A DNA stretch of 5,411 nucleotides, taken from NCBI GenBank assembly GCA_965657825.1, contig CBFHQG010000126.1, positions 1 to 5,411 on the forward strand. The letters are read 5' to 3'. The notes below the pieces were generated by a model, which had not been told where the DNA came from, ran no database searches, and saw only the letters and a list, made by a program, of their open reading frames with translations. Origin of the DNA: M55B157 sp965657825 (GTDB lineage Bacteria; Actinomycetota; Actinomycetes; S36-B12). Positions 5,325 to 5,411 of the stretch are shown piece by piece; position 1 is the first letter of the stretch; every line of letters begins with the position of its first letter. The translations under genes were made by a program, and so were the position numbers.

Positions 5325-5411
5325 TCGGATCCCGGAGGGCCGTAGGGGTCAGTGAGGGTGGGCAGGCCCGCCGCCAACTAGGGCGAGACCAGACACGGGC
5401 GCAGGAAGCGC

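Noticed and set aside
5345..5411. Possible 3' end of an upstream gene on the minus strand at the right edge.
   Set aside because: Short open stretches end in stops near 5378 and 5350, but there is too little sequence to tell coding from non-coding and no recognisable residues.

Overview
The window is a stretch of an actinobacterial division and cell wall (dcw) cluster, read entirely from the minus strand (right to left in these coordinates). The order mraZ, rsmH (mraW), a short basic/coiled-coil membrane protein in the ftsL position, ftsI (pbpB), murE is the standard dcw start. High GC with strong G/C at third codon positions, Arg/Pro/Ala-rich N-terminal tails on the FtsL-like and FtsI proteins, and a structured RNA between mraZ and rsmH all point to a high-GC Actinomycetota. 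I cannot name a genus from the sequence alone.

Layout, in the direction of transcription. 5411-5183 is non-coding upstream DNA. It holds an array of TGGGG-like boxes, a plausible sigma70-type promoter whose spacer carries three GTGG boxes exactly 10 bp apart (the MraZ operator pattern), and two GC-rich hairpins in the predicted mraZ leader. mraZ follows (5173 to 4742). The 353-nt gap between mraZ and rsmH is not empty. It contains a large imperfect inverted repeat (4720-4620) enclosing a hairpin with a C-rich loop, which I match to the actinobacterial mraW RNA motif. It also contains a 53-codon ORF (4557 to 4396) for a small single-span membrane protein, with a good ribosome binding site, ending 7 nt before rsmH. 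After that the coding is almost gapless: rsmH (4388 to 3417) overlaps the ftsL-like gene by ATGA, the ftsL-like gene (3420 to 2833) overlaps ftsI by GTGA, and ftsI (2836 to 1076) is followed within 9-27 nt by murE, which runs off the left edge with its C-terminal domain missing.

How the genes work together: MraZ is the cluster's own transcriptional regulator and probably acts on the boxes at its promoter. RsmH methylates 16S rRNA at C1402. The FtsL-like protein and FtsI are divisome membrane proteins for septal peptidoglycan synthesis. MurE makes the tripeptide form of the UDP-MurNAc precursor in the cytoplasm. The overlaps imply translational coupling from the small ORF through ftsI.

The protein-coding part is ordinary and well understood. 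The parts worth a second look are the RNA structure and small membrane ORF between mraZ and rsmH, and the unusually long helically phased TGGGG array (also a possible G-quadruplex) upstream of mraZ.
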